Shown here: piece after piece, positions 15,419 through 23,769 of the stretch | Layout: every line of letters starts with the position of its first letter | Position numbering within the stretch: the first letter of the stretch is position 1 | Position numbers and translations under genes: made by a program | Notes under the pieces: generated by a model | Database searches by the model: none | The model's input: the letters and a program-made list of their open reading frames with translations, nothing else | Told to the model about the DNA's origin: nothing | IMG/VR virus record: IMGVR_UViG_3300047510_001757 | Span: 1-36,277 of that record | Strand: one strand, 5' to 3' | DNA length: 36,277 nucleotides | Source: a virus

Positions 15419-15925
15419 CTATTGCGCTTCCGCGCGGGACGTCAACACTACAGGCCACAAAAACAAATCGTACACACCAACTACACCCACCACATTGCTA
15501 TCGGCTGGCGTAGAGAATTGCGGAAGCGTTTGTCGATTCCTCGACCGCCCAACCGTCAACCCCGAACGCGCATCCGTTAGCGATGTAAGGCATTGGTCGA
15601 CGATATCCATCGCAGATTCCACCAACGGCAACTGCGACTCCGGCTTCCCAATGCATTGCACCTCTAGCGTTGCAATCTCCCTATATCCATTATAAGCCGA
15701 TTGGCTCGTTCTATTCAATAGCAACGTGATATACGGGAATACAACGGGCGATGGCACCGCGCGAACGTATACGCGCTCCTGTTCCCCAATGAAGTCGCCC
15801 AACCGCTCGCCACACGACGACGTATACGCGAGCAACGTATTACGCAACGTCGCGTAGATTTGCACCGTCGATGCCGTCGATGGCAACTGCAACGTATTAG
15901 GTACGACGTATTTCGGCTTACTCAT
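15419..15925 (-). CDS. Tail terminator/completion protein
   Basis: The 168-aa product has an N-terminal helix (TVQIYATLRNTLLAY), a strand pair around PYITLLLNRTSQSAYNGYREIATLEVQCIGK, a helix (SAMDIVDQCLTSLT) and a final strand region (VVGVYDLFLWPVVLTS). This alpha/beta plan suits the tail-terminator or tail-completion family (DUF3168-like) found just before the tail tube gene. It starts in an ATGA overlap with the gp10-like gene. The family assignment rests mainly on order and secondary structure. Confidence 0.55.
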   Translation of the reverse strand: MSKPKYVVPNTLQLPSTASTVQIYATLRNTLLAYTSSCGERLGDFIGEQERVYVRAVPSPVVFPYITLLLNRTSQSAYNGYREIATLEVQCIGKPESQLPLVESAMDIVDQCLTSLTDARSGLTVGRSRNRQTLPQFSTPADSNVVGVVGVYDLFLWPVVLTSRAEAQ

Positions 15926-16329
15926 CCAAGTTTACCTAAAGAACGTTTGACAGTCGCCGCGAACAACTTTCTACCGTTTTCACGTTGTTCAAGTGCGGTC
16001 GGCATCCAAATCTTCACGGGCGGTTCCTCTTCACCCGTAAACACATTGTAATGCCCCATCTCCCAATACAGCGCCTCGATGAACTTGGTGCCGACTCGTA
16101 TCTCATACGAATCGTTTACCTTTTCCGGCTCCGTGCGATTGATACTCGCGCGCACTCCCAACGTGTGACGAAACGCTCCGCCTTTATAGTAATCAGCTTC
16201 AAGGTGCGCTCTTTTAACTTCACGTACGAGCATATTCGCTACCGCCGTAATACCATCACGCGACGCCTTATCGTACGCCGCAAGCACTTGCCGCGACTTA
16301 TCGACTAGGGTATACATCGCTCGCTTCAT
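15922..16329 (-). CDS. HK97 gp10-like head-tail/neck protein
   Basis: The 135-aa product has a long N-terminal helix (ITAVANMLVREVKRAH), then GGAFRHTLGVRASI, YEIRVGTKFIEALYWEMGHY, a Trp-Met-Pro segment and a basic C-terminal helix. The 'TKFIEALYWEMGHYNVFTG' region resembles the conserved 'YAxxxExGT' core of HK97-gp10-like neck proteins. These connect the head completion ring to the tail. It overlaps both neighbours by four bases. Confidence 0.6.
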   Translation of the reverse strand: MKRAMYTLVDKSRQVLAAYDKASRDGITAVANMLVREVKRAHLEADYYKGGAFRHTLGVRASINRTEPEKVNDSYEIRVGTKFIEALYWEMGHYNVFTGEEEPPVKIWMPTALEQRENGRKLFAATVKRSLGKLG

Positions 16330-16682
16330 TGCGCGTACCGTGGCTCCGTCACAACCAGAGGCGTCACGACTCGCAAATCGTTAAACGCTCCCGCCATCAC
16401 AATCTGATAGATAGTCTGTCCAACATATGGCGTGAGCGCAGGTTGAAGCAACGGCGCATGCACCACTAGGAAATAGATACCCGGATGATTCTCTGCCTCT
16501 GACATCACCAACGAATCAAGCGTCGCAATAGGCGTATTGCCATCCGTATCCTCCGCGAAGGTGACCGTCGCATCCTGTTCCGTCCACAACTCGTAGCAAT
16601 TCGTCGCGTCGTCGTAATACCGCAACTCCTGACGCACTAGGTAGCTATTGTCCGGCTGAATCTGCTTGCTAATCGTTGTCAT
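16326..16682 (-). CDS. Hypothetical structural protein
   Basis: The 118-aa product alternates beta-like segments (YLVRQELRYYDDATN, DATVTFAEDTDG, GIYFLVVHAPLLQPALT, QIVMAGAFNDLRVVTPLVVTE). This is reminiscent of small beta-sandwich virion proteins in which a modified-function or 'cost' parameter strand set is followed by a PG turn. It sits between the neck protein and the repeat protein and overlaps the latter by one base (TAATG). I do not recognise the family. Confidence 0.55.
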   Translation of the reverse strand: MTTISKQIQPDNSYLVRQELRYYDDATNCYELWTEQDATVTFAEDTDGNTPIATLDSLVMSEAENHPGIYFLVVHAPLLQPALTPYVGQTIYQIVMAGAFNDLRVVTPLVVTEPRYAQ

Positions 16683-17878
16683 TACGGCCTTCCCTCCGAC
16701 CTATCAAAAGCAATGATGTACGGTCCGCTCTCATCATTCGACCGCACGTAGGCACCCGACCCCTCAATCAACTGCACGTACTCGTCTGACAGGTCGCGAC
16801 CGCGCGCGCGATACACCTTTTGCTTTAGGAGCGTCGCATCGTATCCCGTAAACGTGAACGCACCCGCGCCGTGTACAATAGACCACTTTGCCGCCGCATC
16901 CTGACCGCTTAATGCAAACGCACCGACCGCCGACTTAATCGAGATGTGGGCGCGCAACGTGACCGCTTCACCAACCAACGTGTACGACGTACCCGCACTT
17001 GCGCGCACAATACCCCGTGCCGCCGTACTACCCGTCAATACAAACGCGCCGACATCGCTCACTCGCGTCGTGTCATACGTCGCCGCCTGACCCGTCAACG
17101 TATACGAACCCGCATCACTCGCGCGCGTAATACTACGCGACGCAACGTATCCACTCAACGTATACGACGTTCCCAACGACGCGCGCACAATACTCTGTGC
17201 CGCCACTCCGCCAGCCAACGTATATGCTCCCGCTCCATTGACGCGCGACCAATGAGCCGCCGCGCTTTCTCCGGTAAGCACATACGCCGCGCCATTTGAC
17301 GCGCGCGTCAGTACCGCATAACTCTCATGCCCCGTGACCGCATACGCGCCATCATACGCGCGCAGATACCGCTCCGACGACAACAACGCCGCCTGACCCG
17401 TAAGGTAGAACACCATCGGAATAGGATTGATATCGTACGATACCGCCAATCCCGCAGGCAATCCCGCATACGTAAACAAACCAACGCCGCCGTATCGCGA
17501 CGTATGATAGAGATTTGGATATCCCGTCCACATGAACGCGCCGGAATCGCTCACAACGACGCGCTGTGTATTGATACTTGCCGCTTCGCCCGTCAACGAA
17601 TACGACGTCGCGTTACCGTATACAACGCGCGCCGTCTCGACGGTTGCGTCGTAACCAGTAAGAACAAAAGATGCGGCACCACTCGCGCGCGTTGTTTGCT
17701 GTCGCGCCACTTGGCCCGACTGCACAAACGTGCCAACCGCCGCGCTTACCTGACGCGACGTATTGAGTGATGCCGCCTCTCCCGTCTGATTGAATACCCC
17801 CGCCGCGCACGACAACGCAAACGCGACACCGCCTAGTGCCGATATTGGTGCCGCGCTAATCGGGAGTAATCCGAGCAT
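16682..17878 (-). CDS. Repeat protein with ~20-residue GAYTLTGQAA units
   Basis: After a hydrophobic opening (MLGLLPISAAPISALGGVAFAL), most of the 398-aa product is a run of about sixteen diverged repeats of some 20 residues. The core is R-A-S-x-G-x-[SA]-[YF]-x-L-[TS]-G-x-x-A, with 60-bp DNA periodicity. Each unit supplies two short strands, so a beta-solenoid or extended beta fibre is likely. The last ~45 residues (RARGRDLSDEYVQLIEGSGAYVRSN) are non-repetitive. From memory similar xSFTLTGxDA repeat proteins occur among phage structural genes without known function. It may be a virion appendage. No signal peptide cleavage site is convincing. Confidence 0.6.
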   Translation of the reverse strand: MLGLLPISAAPISALGGVAFALSCAAGVFNQTGEAASLNTSRQVSAAVGTFVQSGQVARQQTTRASGAASFVLTGYDATVETARVVYGNATSYSLTGEAASINTQRVVVSDSGAFMWTGYPNLYHTSRYGGVGLFTYAGLPAGLAVSYDINPIPMVFYLTGQAALLSSERYLRAYDGAYAVTGHESYAVLTRASNGAAYVLTGESAAAHWSRVNGAGAYTLAGGVAAQSIVRASLGTSYTLSGYVASRSITRASDAGSYTLTGQAATYDTTRVSDVGAFVLTGSTAARGIVRASAGTSYTLVGEAVTLRAHISIKSAVGAFALSGQDAAAKWSIVHGAGAFTFTGYDATLLKQKVYRARGRDLSDEYVQLIEGSGAYVRSNDESGPYIIAFDRSEGRP

Positions 17879-17881
17879 CTT

Positions 17882-18082
17882 TTACTTCGCGCCCTCTGCG
17901 GGAGCGATATCGGGCTTCACGTACGCACCCTGAAAGATGTCGAGCCGCCATCCCTCTTCCTTGTCGATACCGTCAGTCTCAAACGCAATCTGACCAAGCT
18001 GTTCCGCCTTCTGCTGAAACTCGGCGACCAACTGCTGGCAAAGGACAAGAACAGCGGGGGATGGCTTCTTCTGGTCGGACAC
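17882..18082 (-). CDS. Small hypothetical protein
   Basis: I place the start at GTG 18082, five bases after AGGAG and only two bases beyond the upstream stop. A longer in-frame reading overlaps the preceding gene and has a Cys/Arg-rich, shadow-like N-terminus. The 66-aa product has one amphipathic helix (VLVLCQQLVAEFQQKAEQLGQIA), an acidic segment and an Ala/Pro end. It may be a small tail accessory factor; no family is recognised. Confidence 0.6.
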   Translation of the reverse strand: MSDQKKPSPAVLVLCQQLVAEFQQKAEQLGQIAFETDGIDKEEGWRLDIFQGAYVKPDIAPAEGAK

Positions 18083-18084
18083 AA

Positions 18085-18513
18085 TCACTCCTGTGAAGTT
18101 GGTGAAACGGGTGGTGTAACGGGAACAAGCGGGAGAGGCGTCACCGACACCGGAGGCACGGGTGCAGGTTCCCACGGCGCAGGCAACGTCACAACAGGCG
18201 GATGAATCTGCGCTTCGATTCCCGCCGCGATATTCTCTTCCATCTTCGCAAACTGTTCGGGCGGAATTGTCGCTTCCATCCACCCCGCAACAATGTCCGA
18301 CGTCAGTTCATCGAATGGCACGAACGGCGTTCCCTCCTGATACTGGAACGTTTGCGCTCCGCCCCACGACGACGAATAGAATCCGCCCTTCGGATTCGGA
18401 ATATCTGACGTCCCAATGTAGTTGTAATTCACTTGGAATACAACATCCGTATATCCGTCCTTCACCGGATATGCAACAAACTGCCAGAAATTCCACGTGT
18501 ACGTAATAGCCAT
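18085..18513 (-). CDS. Fiber-associated small phage protein (DUF7936-like)
   Basis: The 142-aa product starts MAITYTWNFWQFVAYP and has YTDVVFQVNYNYIGT, a Trp/Gly turn, PFVPFDELTSDIVAGWMEA and a Pro-rich tail (PPVVTLPAPWEPAPVPP). From memory this order (MAITYxW, DVVFxVxW, PYxxLTxxxVxGWVxA, PPxVxxPLPW) defines a family found next to tail fiber genes in many phages, now DUF7936. GGAGAG lies five bases before the ATG. It directly follows the S74 fiber gene, so a role in fiber assembly or host interaction is plausible. Confidence 0.65.
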   Translation of the reverse strand: MAITYTWNFWQFVAYPVKDGYTDVVFQVNYNYIGTSDIPNPKGGFYSSSWGGAQTFQYQEGTPFVPFDELTSDIVAGWMEATIPPEQFAKMEENIAAGIEAQIHPPVVTLPAPWEPAPVPPVSVTPLPLVPVTPPVSPTSQE

Positions 18514-18514
18514 G

Positions 18515-21500
18515 TTAGCTCTCCAATTGCGCGACGCGCGCTTCGAGTTCCTTAATTGCCTGTACCAACACCGGGACCAACCTATGGTAATTCAACGTAA
18601 GGTATTCTTCGCCAGACTTTGAATACCGCCGCGGATTCATCGGGTCGCTATTGTCATGCTCCGTATCGAATGGGGCAAGCTCCACCAACTCCGGGAATGA
18701 CCGCTGAACTTCCTGTGCGCTCAATCCGACCTGCACCTTATCATTGTATAGATTGTGCTTTTTCGCAAGGTCACTATCGCGATACTTAAACGGCGTCCAC
18801 GACACGACCGCAGACAACGCGCCATCCAACGTAGCTACCTTATCCTTCAATCGTTCATCCGAGTAATACTGCACCACATCTTGCCACACGAACAGGCGCT
18901 TATCGCCCGTAAACAACGCGCCCGTCTGTCGATTCCACGGATACCCAGAACCTATGAACCCCGTTTCCATTGACGTCGCAATTGACGCAATCGTCAATCC
19001 GCCGCCCGGAGTGAAATACAACTGTGCGTCATTCGTCCCGTCGCCGCTCTGGTCCTGACCCTCGAATCGAACGCGCCCCGTAAACGTCATTTGGTACAGA
19101 CGCGACGCATTGTTCGGGTAGACATAGAAACTCGACGGCTCATCGCGGTCTAGGAATCCATACGACCGCGTGTATGCGTTGTATTGATTCCCATCGCTTC
19201 CCGCATACTTGTCACCAATCCACTGGTCTTCCACCAACACGCGACGGTCATTGCCACCGTACGAGTTGATGCCCACATACATCGCGCCATTGTTCCAATG
19301 ATACTGCCACCCGTACGACTGATTATGAACGCCCGTAACGTTGCCATCCGTGCGCGTCATGTACGCAACGAAACCATTGCTATTGTCTAGCGTGATGCCG
19401 CAATAATTGCCGCGTGAACCAAGCAATGCCGCCGAACCGTAGGTATTGGGATTCGGATACCAATGGAAACTATTCGTGCCAGAATAAATTCCGTAATGAC
19501 CGTCAACACGAACCCACGAATTAAACACGCCGTAATTAGCACCACCCTGCGAAATCTGAAAGCCGTTGTTCCAGTTGATAGCCCCGGTGTTATACAACGT
19601 GTTGTTGTTGAGGTACATCGTCCCATACAACCAATTCGTACCCGTGCTATAGATACCCGACGGATGATAAGACGCTGACCCCGTACCTCCGACGTTTGAC
19701 GTTCCGTAAAACGCATACGCATACGAACTACCCGCCAACGTCTGGTTGCCCGACATATCCAACTGCCAACGATTCGCACCCGCAGACCATCCGCCGATAC
19801 GCATCACGTTGTCGCTATCTAATCCAAGGTTGACAGCGTAATAGTTGTCACGATGGAACGCCATGACCGCACCGTTGCCACTTTGCGAAAACACGTTTAA
19901 GCCGACAGCGGCAACAGATGCGGTGTTGCCATTACCGTAGATATAAACGGGATATGAACCTGCTGTAAAACGTGTACTTCCGCTTACAATCCCACCGCTC
20001 AACGGCAATGCATACGACGAATAGTTACTTGTCGTAATCAACCCAAGATTGCTAATGAAATGCGCCGGGGTCGACTTGCGTAGATAGTTATCGCTTGTGT
20101 TTTGCGTCCAGATTTGACCGATAGACGGGTTCTCACCATTTCCCGCCGACGAATTGAAATAGGTACCAAAGATATATCCGCTTGAATTGCGACGAACGAT
20201 AGTGCTACCAGATGCTGATTCATCCGCCGTAATCGTAGCCGAATTTGCTTGACCCGTAATTGACCCCGCAACATCTGCATAAGCAACCCGCACCGCCGCC
20301 GGAGTAGCTGGCGACACCTGAAAGAGCCACCGCGAACCGTCGTATGTCAGGTAGCCAAAATACGGCGCGCCAGAATCATAGTTGTACGCGGCATCGGTAG
20401 AATACAGTCGCTGACTTCCAGCGTTTGCAAACCCTGTAATACGAATACCCCACGTACCGCTTGCACCACTACCCGTTAGTGACGGTGAGTACGACGTGTA
20501 ATTGCTTGAATCGAGAACTGTGCGCCACGACTGAAACGAACCGGACTGTTTGCCTCTGATTGCAATCTGACCCGTGCGGTAGTCGCCGAAGATTTGATGT
20601 TGCCAATCACTATTGTACGCTTGCGAATACAACGCACCATCGGTCTGACCAAAGAGTGCAATACTACCCGTGACGTATGAAATGCCGTTCGCCGCAATCG
20701 TATTGGCGTTGGTTCCGCTATTGCTTCCCGTGTTGACGAACTCCACGCCGTCAATCTGGCTCGCCGTTGTCGCGCTCGATGCGCTCGTCGCCGTCGCCGC
20801 ATTACCGGAGATAGAGATGCCCCACGTACCCGACGCACCGCTTCCCGATGTCGAAGGCACCGACAGATTTGACCGCGCCGTCGTTGCATCCGTCGCACCC
20901 GTTCCGCCGTTTGCAATCGCTACCGTTCCCGTCACATTCGCGGCATTACCCGTGATGTTCCCGGAAATCTTCGACCCCGCGAGTGACGTAATCCATGAAG
21001 GATTAGCGTACGACCCGCTTGTCACTACGGCATCGGTGATACCGTAGCCGCTCACCGTCGTCGGTGTTCCGCTAATCTTGCTCCACGCAAGAGAAGTAAT
21101 CCAAGAGGGATTGGCATAGGAACCGCTCGTACTGACGCCATCCGTGATGCCATATCCAGACAACGTAGTTGGCGTACTCGTCACGCCCGACCACGCCACA
21201 TTGGTTGCCGTCGTCGCCGTGGTAGCCGTCGTCGCGCTCGTTGCCGTCGTCGCGTTACCCGACAGGTTTGCGGTAATCGTACCCGCCAAAAAATTTCCTG
21301 ACCCATCGCGCAACACCAACGTGTTGCCAGTATTCGTTGTTGACTCAACATATTTCGGTGCCTCAATCTGCACCGCCAACACGCCCGTGTTCATCTGCTG
21401 ACGAAGCACCGACGCAACTGGTTGATACGTTCCCGACAGGGGCTTTGTCGCCGTAAGCGCACCACCCGTTGTTGGATAAAGTATCGTACCAATTGAAAAT

Positions 21501-22075
21501 CCGTTGGTATCAACATTTCCAAGTTCGCCCGTAACAACACACGTGCCGAACTCACCAGTTACCAGCGTATCATCTGACAATCCAACCGCAATGTCAGAGG
21601 CCGCTGACCACTTGACTACCTCGACCGCATCGTTGCCCGGATTGAAGCCAACAACTTTCAGAACGTTGCCGCGTTGTATATTTTCGTTTGCCTTGATTCG
21701 AAAATGAACTTGGTCTGCGGCTACGAAGTTGCTAATGTCATCAATCGTCTTGTTAGTTAGCGTCGCCGCATCACTCGTCGTGACCGCGCGCCCCGCCGCA
21801 TACGTGCAAAAGACATCTTTGATGCCGCTAGAGAACGGCACCAACGCGCCGCCATTACTAGACGCCAGCACGGAACTACGGGTCAGCGTTCCCGCACCCG
21901 TAGTTCCGATACCGACTTCCCACTCATCGCCCCCGGCAATCGCGTAATACACCGCAATGCCATTTCCAAACGCATTGGTAAACGTCTGGTACCCCTCGTA
22001 CGCCCCGAGTAGCGTGAGCGTCCCGGTACCCGTCGTCGAGGTACTTTCTTTTACGCGGTCAGCAAGTAGGGGCAT
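18515..22075 (-). CDS. Tail fiber with C-terminal S74 chaperone
   Basis: The 1186-aa product begins with a domain common at the start of phage fibers (LLADRVKESTSTTGTGTLTLLGAYEGYQTF). A middle region carries GYGITD, SYANPSWITSL and ANGGTGATDATTARSNL repeats, and a long Gly/Asn/Tyr-rich receptor-binding part follows (about 600-1050). Residues 1072-1186 form an S74 intramolecular chaperone: SDERLKDK with the expected self-cleavage Ser1072, then VGLSAQEVQRSFPELVE and a helical end. The protein probably forms trimers that contact the host surface. Its central module is shared with the 1727-aa fiber. It sits apart from the other fiber, between head and tail genes. Confidence 0.85.
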   Translation of the reverse strand: MPLLADRVKESTSTTGTGTLTLLGAYEGYQTFTNAFGNGIAVYYAIAGGDEWEVGIGTTGAGTLTRSSVLASSNGGALVPFSSGIKDVFCTYAAGRAVTTSDAATLTNKTIDDISNFVAADQVHFRIKANENIQRGNVLKVVGFNPGNDAVEVVKWSAASDIAVGLSDDTLVTGEFGTCVVTGELGNVDTNGFSIGTILYPTTGGALTATKPLSGTYQPVASVLRQQMNTGVLAVQIEAPKYVESTTNTGNTLVLRDGSGNFLAGTITANLSGNATTATSATTATTATTATNVAWSGVTSTPTTLSGYGITDGVSTSGSYANPSWITSLAWSKISGTPTTVSGYGITDAVVTSGSYANPSWITSLAGSKISGNITGNAANVTGTVAIANGGTGATDATTARSNLSVPSTSGSGASGTWGISISGNAATATSASSATTASQIDGVEFVNTGSNSGTNANTIAANGISYVTGSIALFGQTDGALYSQAYNSDWQHQIFGDYRTGQIAIRGKQSGSFQSWRTVLDSSNYTSYSPSLTGSGASGTWGIRITGFANAGSQRLYSTDAAYNYDSGAPYFGYLTYDGSRWLFQVSPATPAAVRVAYADVAGSITGQANSATITADESASGSTIVRRNSSGYIFGTYFNSSAGNGENPSIGQIWTQNTSDNYLRKSTPAHFISNLGLITTSNYSSYALPLSGGIVSGSTRFTAGSYPVYIYGNGNTASVAAVGLNVFSQSGNGAVMAFHRDNYYAVNLGLDSDNVMRIGGWSAGANRWQLDMSGNQTLAGSSYAYAFYGTSNVGGTGSASYHPSGIYSTGTNWLYGTMYLNNNTLYNTGAINWNNGFQISQGGANYGVFNSWVRVDGHYGIYSGTNSFHWYPNPNTYGSAALLGSRGNYCGITLDNSNGFVAYMTRTDGNVTGVHNQSYGWQYHWNNGAMYVGINSYGGNDRRVLVEDQWIGDKYAGSDGNQYNAYTRSYGFLDRDEPSSFYVYPNNASRLYQMTFTGRVRFEGQDQSGDGTNDAQLYFTPGGGLTIASIATSMETGFIGSGYPWNRQTGALFTGDKRLFVWQDVVQYYSDERLKDKVATLDGALSAVVSWTPFKYRDSDLAKKHNLYNDKVQVGLSAQEVQRSFPELVELAPFDTEHDNSDPMNPRRYSKSGEEYLTLNYHRLVPVLVQAIKELEARVAQLES

Positions 22076-22084
22076 CGTGAGTGA

Positions 22085-22510
22085 TTACTGAAGGGTGAGA
22101 ACGCCCGTGGTCGGGTCGAAGTCAACGGTAAACGTATCGCCTGCCGAAAGACTGATAGACGACCCGTAATCCCACCACCCAAGCAGTCCCTTGCTTGCCG
22201 CCGTGTCATTGTACAGCACCGCATACCGAAACGGCCCAAACCCCGCACCGCTCGCCGTCCACGTTGCCGGGTCACCAAGCACCAACTTGTAGAGGCCACC
22301 CGTCTGCGACGAACTCGTCTGCGTCGCCGTATTCCCACCCGCCGTATACCCGCCGCCCGTTGAAAGGTCGGTGATGTCAGTATACGACGCATCGCCTGCC
22401 GCGTTTGGCGTGTCGTTGGTCAGAAACACCTTCAGCGTATTCGTCGCTAGGTTATGCTCCTGTTCCGCCAACTGCTCCACGAACGCATCGAACTTGTTAA
22501 AGGCCGCCAT
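22085..22510 (-). CDS. Phage structural protein, widespread small family
   Basis: The 141-aa product opens MAAFNKFDAFVEQLAEQEHNLATNTLKVFLTNDTPN and continues TDITDLSTGGGYTAGGN, QTGGLYKLVLGDP, FRYAVLYNDTAASKGLLGWWDYG and DTFTVDFDPTTGVLTL. From memory, 'FNKFxxFVExL', 'GNGYTAGG' and 'RYAVLYNDT' recur in virion proteins of many siphoviruses next to fiber or head genes. The precise role (decoration, adaptor or fiber base) is not established. It lies ten bases ahead of the fiber gene. Confidence 0.7.
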   Translation of the reverse strand: MAAFNKFDAFVEQLAEQEHNLATNTLKVFLTNDTPNAAGDASYTDITDLSTGGGYTAGGNTATQTSSSQTGGLYKLVLGDPATWTASGAGFGPFRYAVLYNDTAASKGLLGWWDYGSSISLSAGDTFTVDFDPTTGVLTLQ

Positions 22511-22525
22511 TGCTGTCCTCGGCTT

Positions 22526-22780
22526 TTACGCCACTTGTGAATTGTGAATCCGAATTTGTTCTTTCAATTGGCGAATAGCTGAAGCAAACGTTTCCGCTCG
22601 CGCCGTCACCTCGCCCAATCCCAACCACGAAACCATCGCTCCACGTTCGGACGATTCCATTCGAATCGTGCCGCCGTATTCAGCCACGACCGATTCCGCG
22701 CGCGCCCTATCTTCCGGTGACAACCGTGGCACCCGTACGACTTCGCCATCAACGATTCGAATATCATCGCCGATACGCAT
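22526..22780 (-). CDS. Small hypothetical protein
   Basis: The start is the ATG at 22780, five bases after GGAG and overlapping the upstream stop by one base. The 84-aa product has a short strand region (IGDDIRIVDGEVVRV) followed by two charged helices around a WLGLGEV turn. The absence of Cys and the charged composition suggest a small globular adaptor. Its place between head-completion and structural genes suggests a minor virion or assembly role; no family is recognised. Confidence 0.5.
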   Translation of the reverse strand: MRIGDDIRIVDGEVVRVPRLSPEDRARAESVVAEYGGTIRMESSERGAMVSWLGLGEVTARAETFASAIRQLKEQIRIHNSQVA

Positions 22781-23190
22781 CACGACTCCGGGTCCACTAG
22801 ATGCACCCCATCCAATACTTCGACCTCCTCATATAGCACGAACGTCTCGAACTCTTCGGGGCCGATTTCTTCCAACTTGATTTCCTTCGTTCGCAACGCG
22901 CGCACCGTATACACGCCGCGAATGTAATTCATCGTATCGCTTCCAACGACGCGAACCACGCCCATCGGGTCCACCGGGACGTAATCATATACCGTCGCCT
23001 TCATCTCGTACGCCGTATCCACGTGCGCCTGTGGAGACGTCGCGACCGTCTGTGAACTACTCATCACATCCAGACGACCCCACCACTCGCCCGTAAACAC
23101 GTACACGGGACGCATAAACCCATCCGACCCACCCTCTTGTCGCGCATAGAATCGCAACCGTTGGTCGAGCAATCCAGGTGCAACCGTCAT
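22780..23190 (-). CDS. Head-tail joining (head closure) protein
   Basis: The ATG at 23190 overlaps the connector stop by four bases; the longer frame adds 24 unlikely residues. The 136-aa product has the plan of the phage head-tail joining family (SPP1 gp16 / HK97 gp7-like): 'LLDQRLRFYARQEG', 'EWWGRLDVMSSSQTV', 'YEMKATVYDYVPVDPMGVVRV', 'YIRGVYTVRALRTKEIKLE'. The RLxFYxR opening and the late IxGVYxVRxL strand are characteristic. It forms the ring that seals the portal vertex and docks the tail. Confidence 0.75.
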   Translation of the reverse strand: MTVAPGLLDQRLRFYARQEGGSDGFMRPVYVFTGEWWGRLDVMSSSQTVATSPQAHVDTAYEMKATVYDYVPVDPMGVVRVVGSDTMNYIRGVYTVRALRTKEIKLEEIGPEEFETFVLYEEVEVLDGVHLVDPES

Positions 23191-23747
23191 AGCACGACCG
23201 GAAACTTCAACGTGCGAAGCGTCTTCATAATACGCGCCACCGTCTCGCGACTTGCATCCCACGTAATACTCGTTCCCGCCGAGTTCTCACTCGACGCTCC
23301 CGGCGTACGCCGCTGATACAAATCCGCCGCAAGGTCGATAATACACTCCGACAATACGGGTTCCAATCGCGCATAGTTTGCCATCAACGACAACCCGCAC
23401 GACGCCGTAATCGTGTACGGTCCATACGGAAACGTCACGCCTTCCTTCGCGTAAATCATTCCCGCCACACCGTCCACCGTATACGTCATCGCGCCAACCG
23501 TCGTGCCATTTACATCGGTAATAGACACCGCCCCAATCGGTCGCCGAGGAAAAATCAGCGACCGAATAGGGGTACTCTCCGTCGTTGCCCTATCTACTGC
23601 CGTTTGCGTTTCCGCCGTAATCGGCACATCAATCCACGCTTCCAACATCGCCTTTGCCCGCGCCATGAGCGCAGTCAAGAGCGCGTCTTCCGCATTGGTT
23701 TCGATGCGTAGATACGACTTTAGGTCAGCAACAGTAGGTAGGGCCAC
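23187..23747 (-). CDS. Head-tail connector protein (HK97 gp6-like)
   Basis: The 186-aa product opens with a helical hairpin (TVADLKSYLRIETNAEDALLTALMARAKAMLEAWI), the signature of HK97 gp6-type adaptor proteins that bind beneath the portal. A beta region follows (SLIFPRRPIGAVSITDVNG, YGPYTITASCGLS) and then a helical part with DLYQRRTPGASSENSAGTSITWD, matching the 'AxxLYxxRxxx' pattern. Position after the major capsid gene is standard. Confidence 0.8.
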   Translation of the reverse strand: MALPTVADLKSYLRIETNAEDALLTALMARAKAMLEAWIDVPITAETQTAVDRATTESTPIRSLIFPRRPIGAVSITDVNGTTVGAMTYTVDGVAGMIYAKEGVTFPYGPYTITASCGLSLMANYARLEPVLSECIIDLAADLYQRRTPGASSENSAGTSITWDASRETVARIMKTLRTLKFPVVL

Positions 23748-23769
23748 GATTCGGAAAGGTTAGTGTGTA

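Noticed and set aside
16682-17878. A CRISPR-like array of 60-bp repeats
   Set aside because: The periodicity comes from diverged protein repeats in one open frame, without constant repeats and unique spacers.
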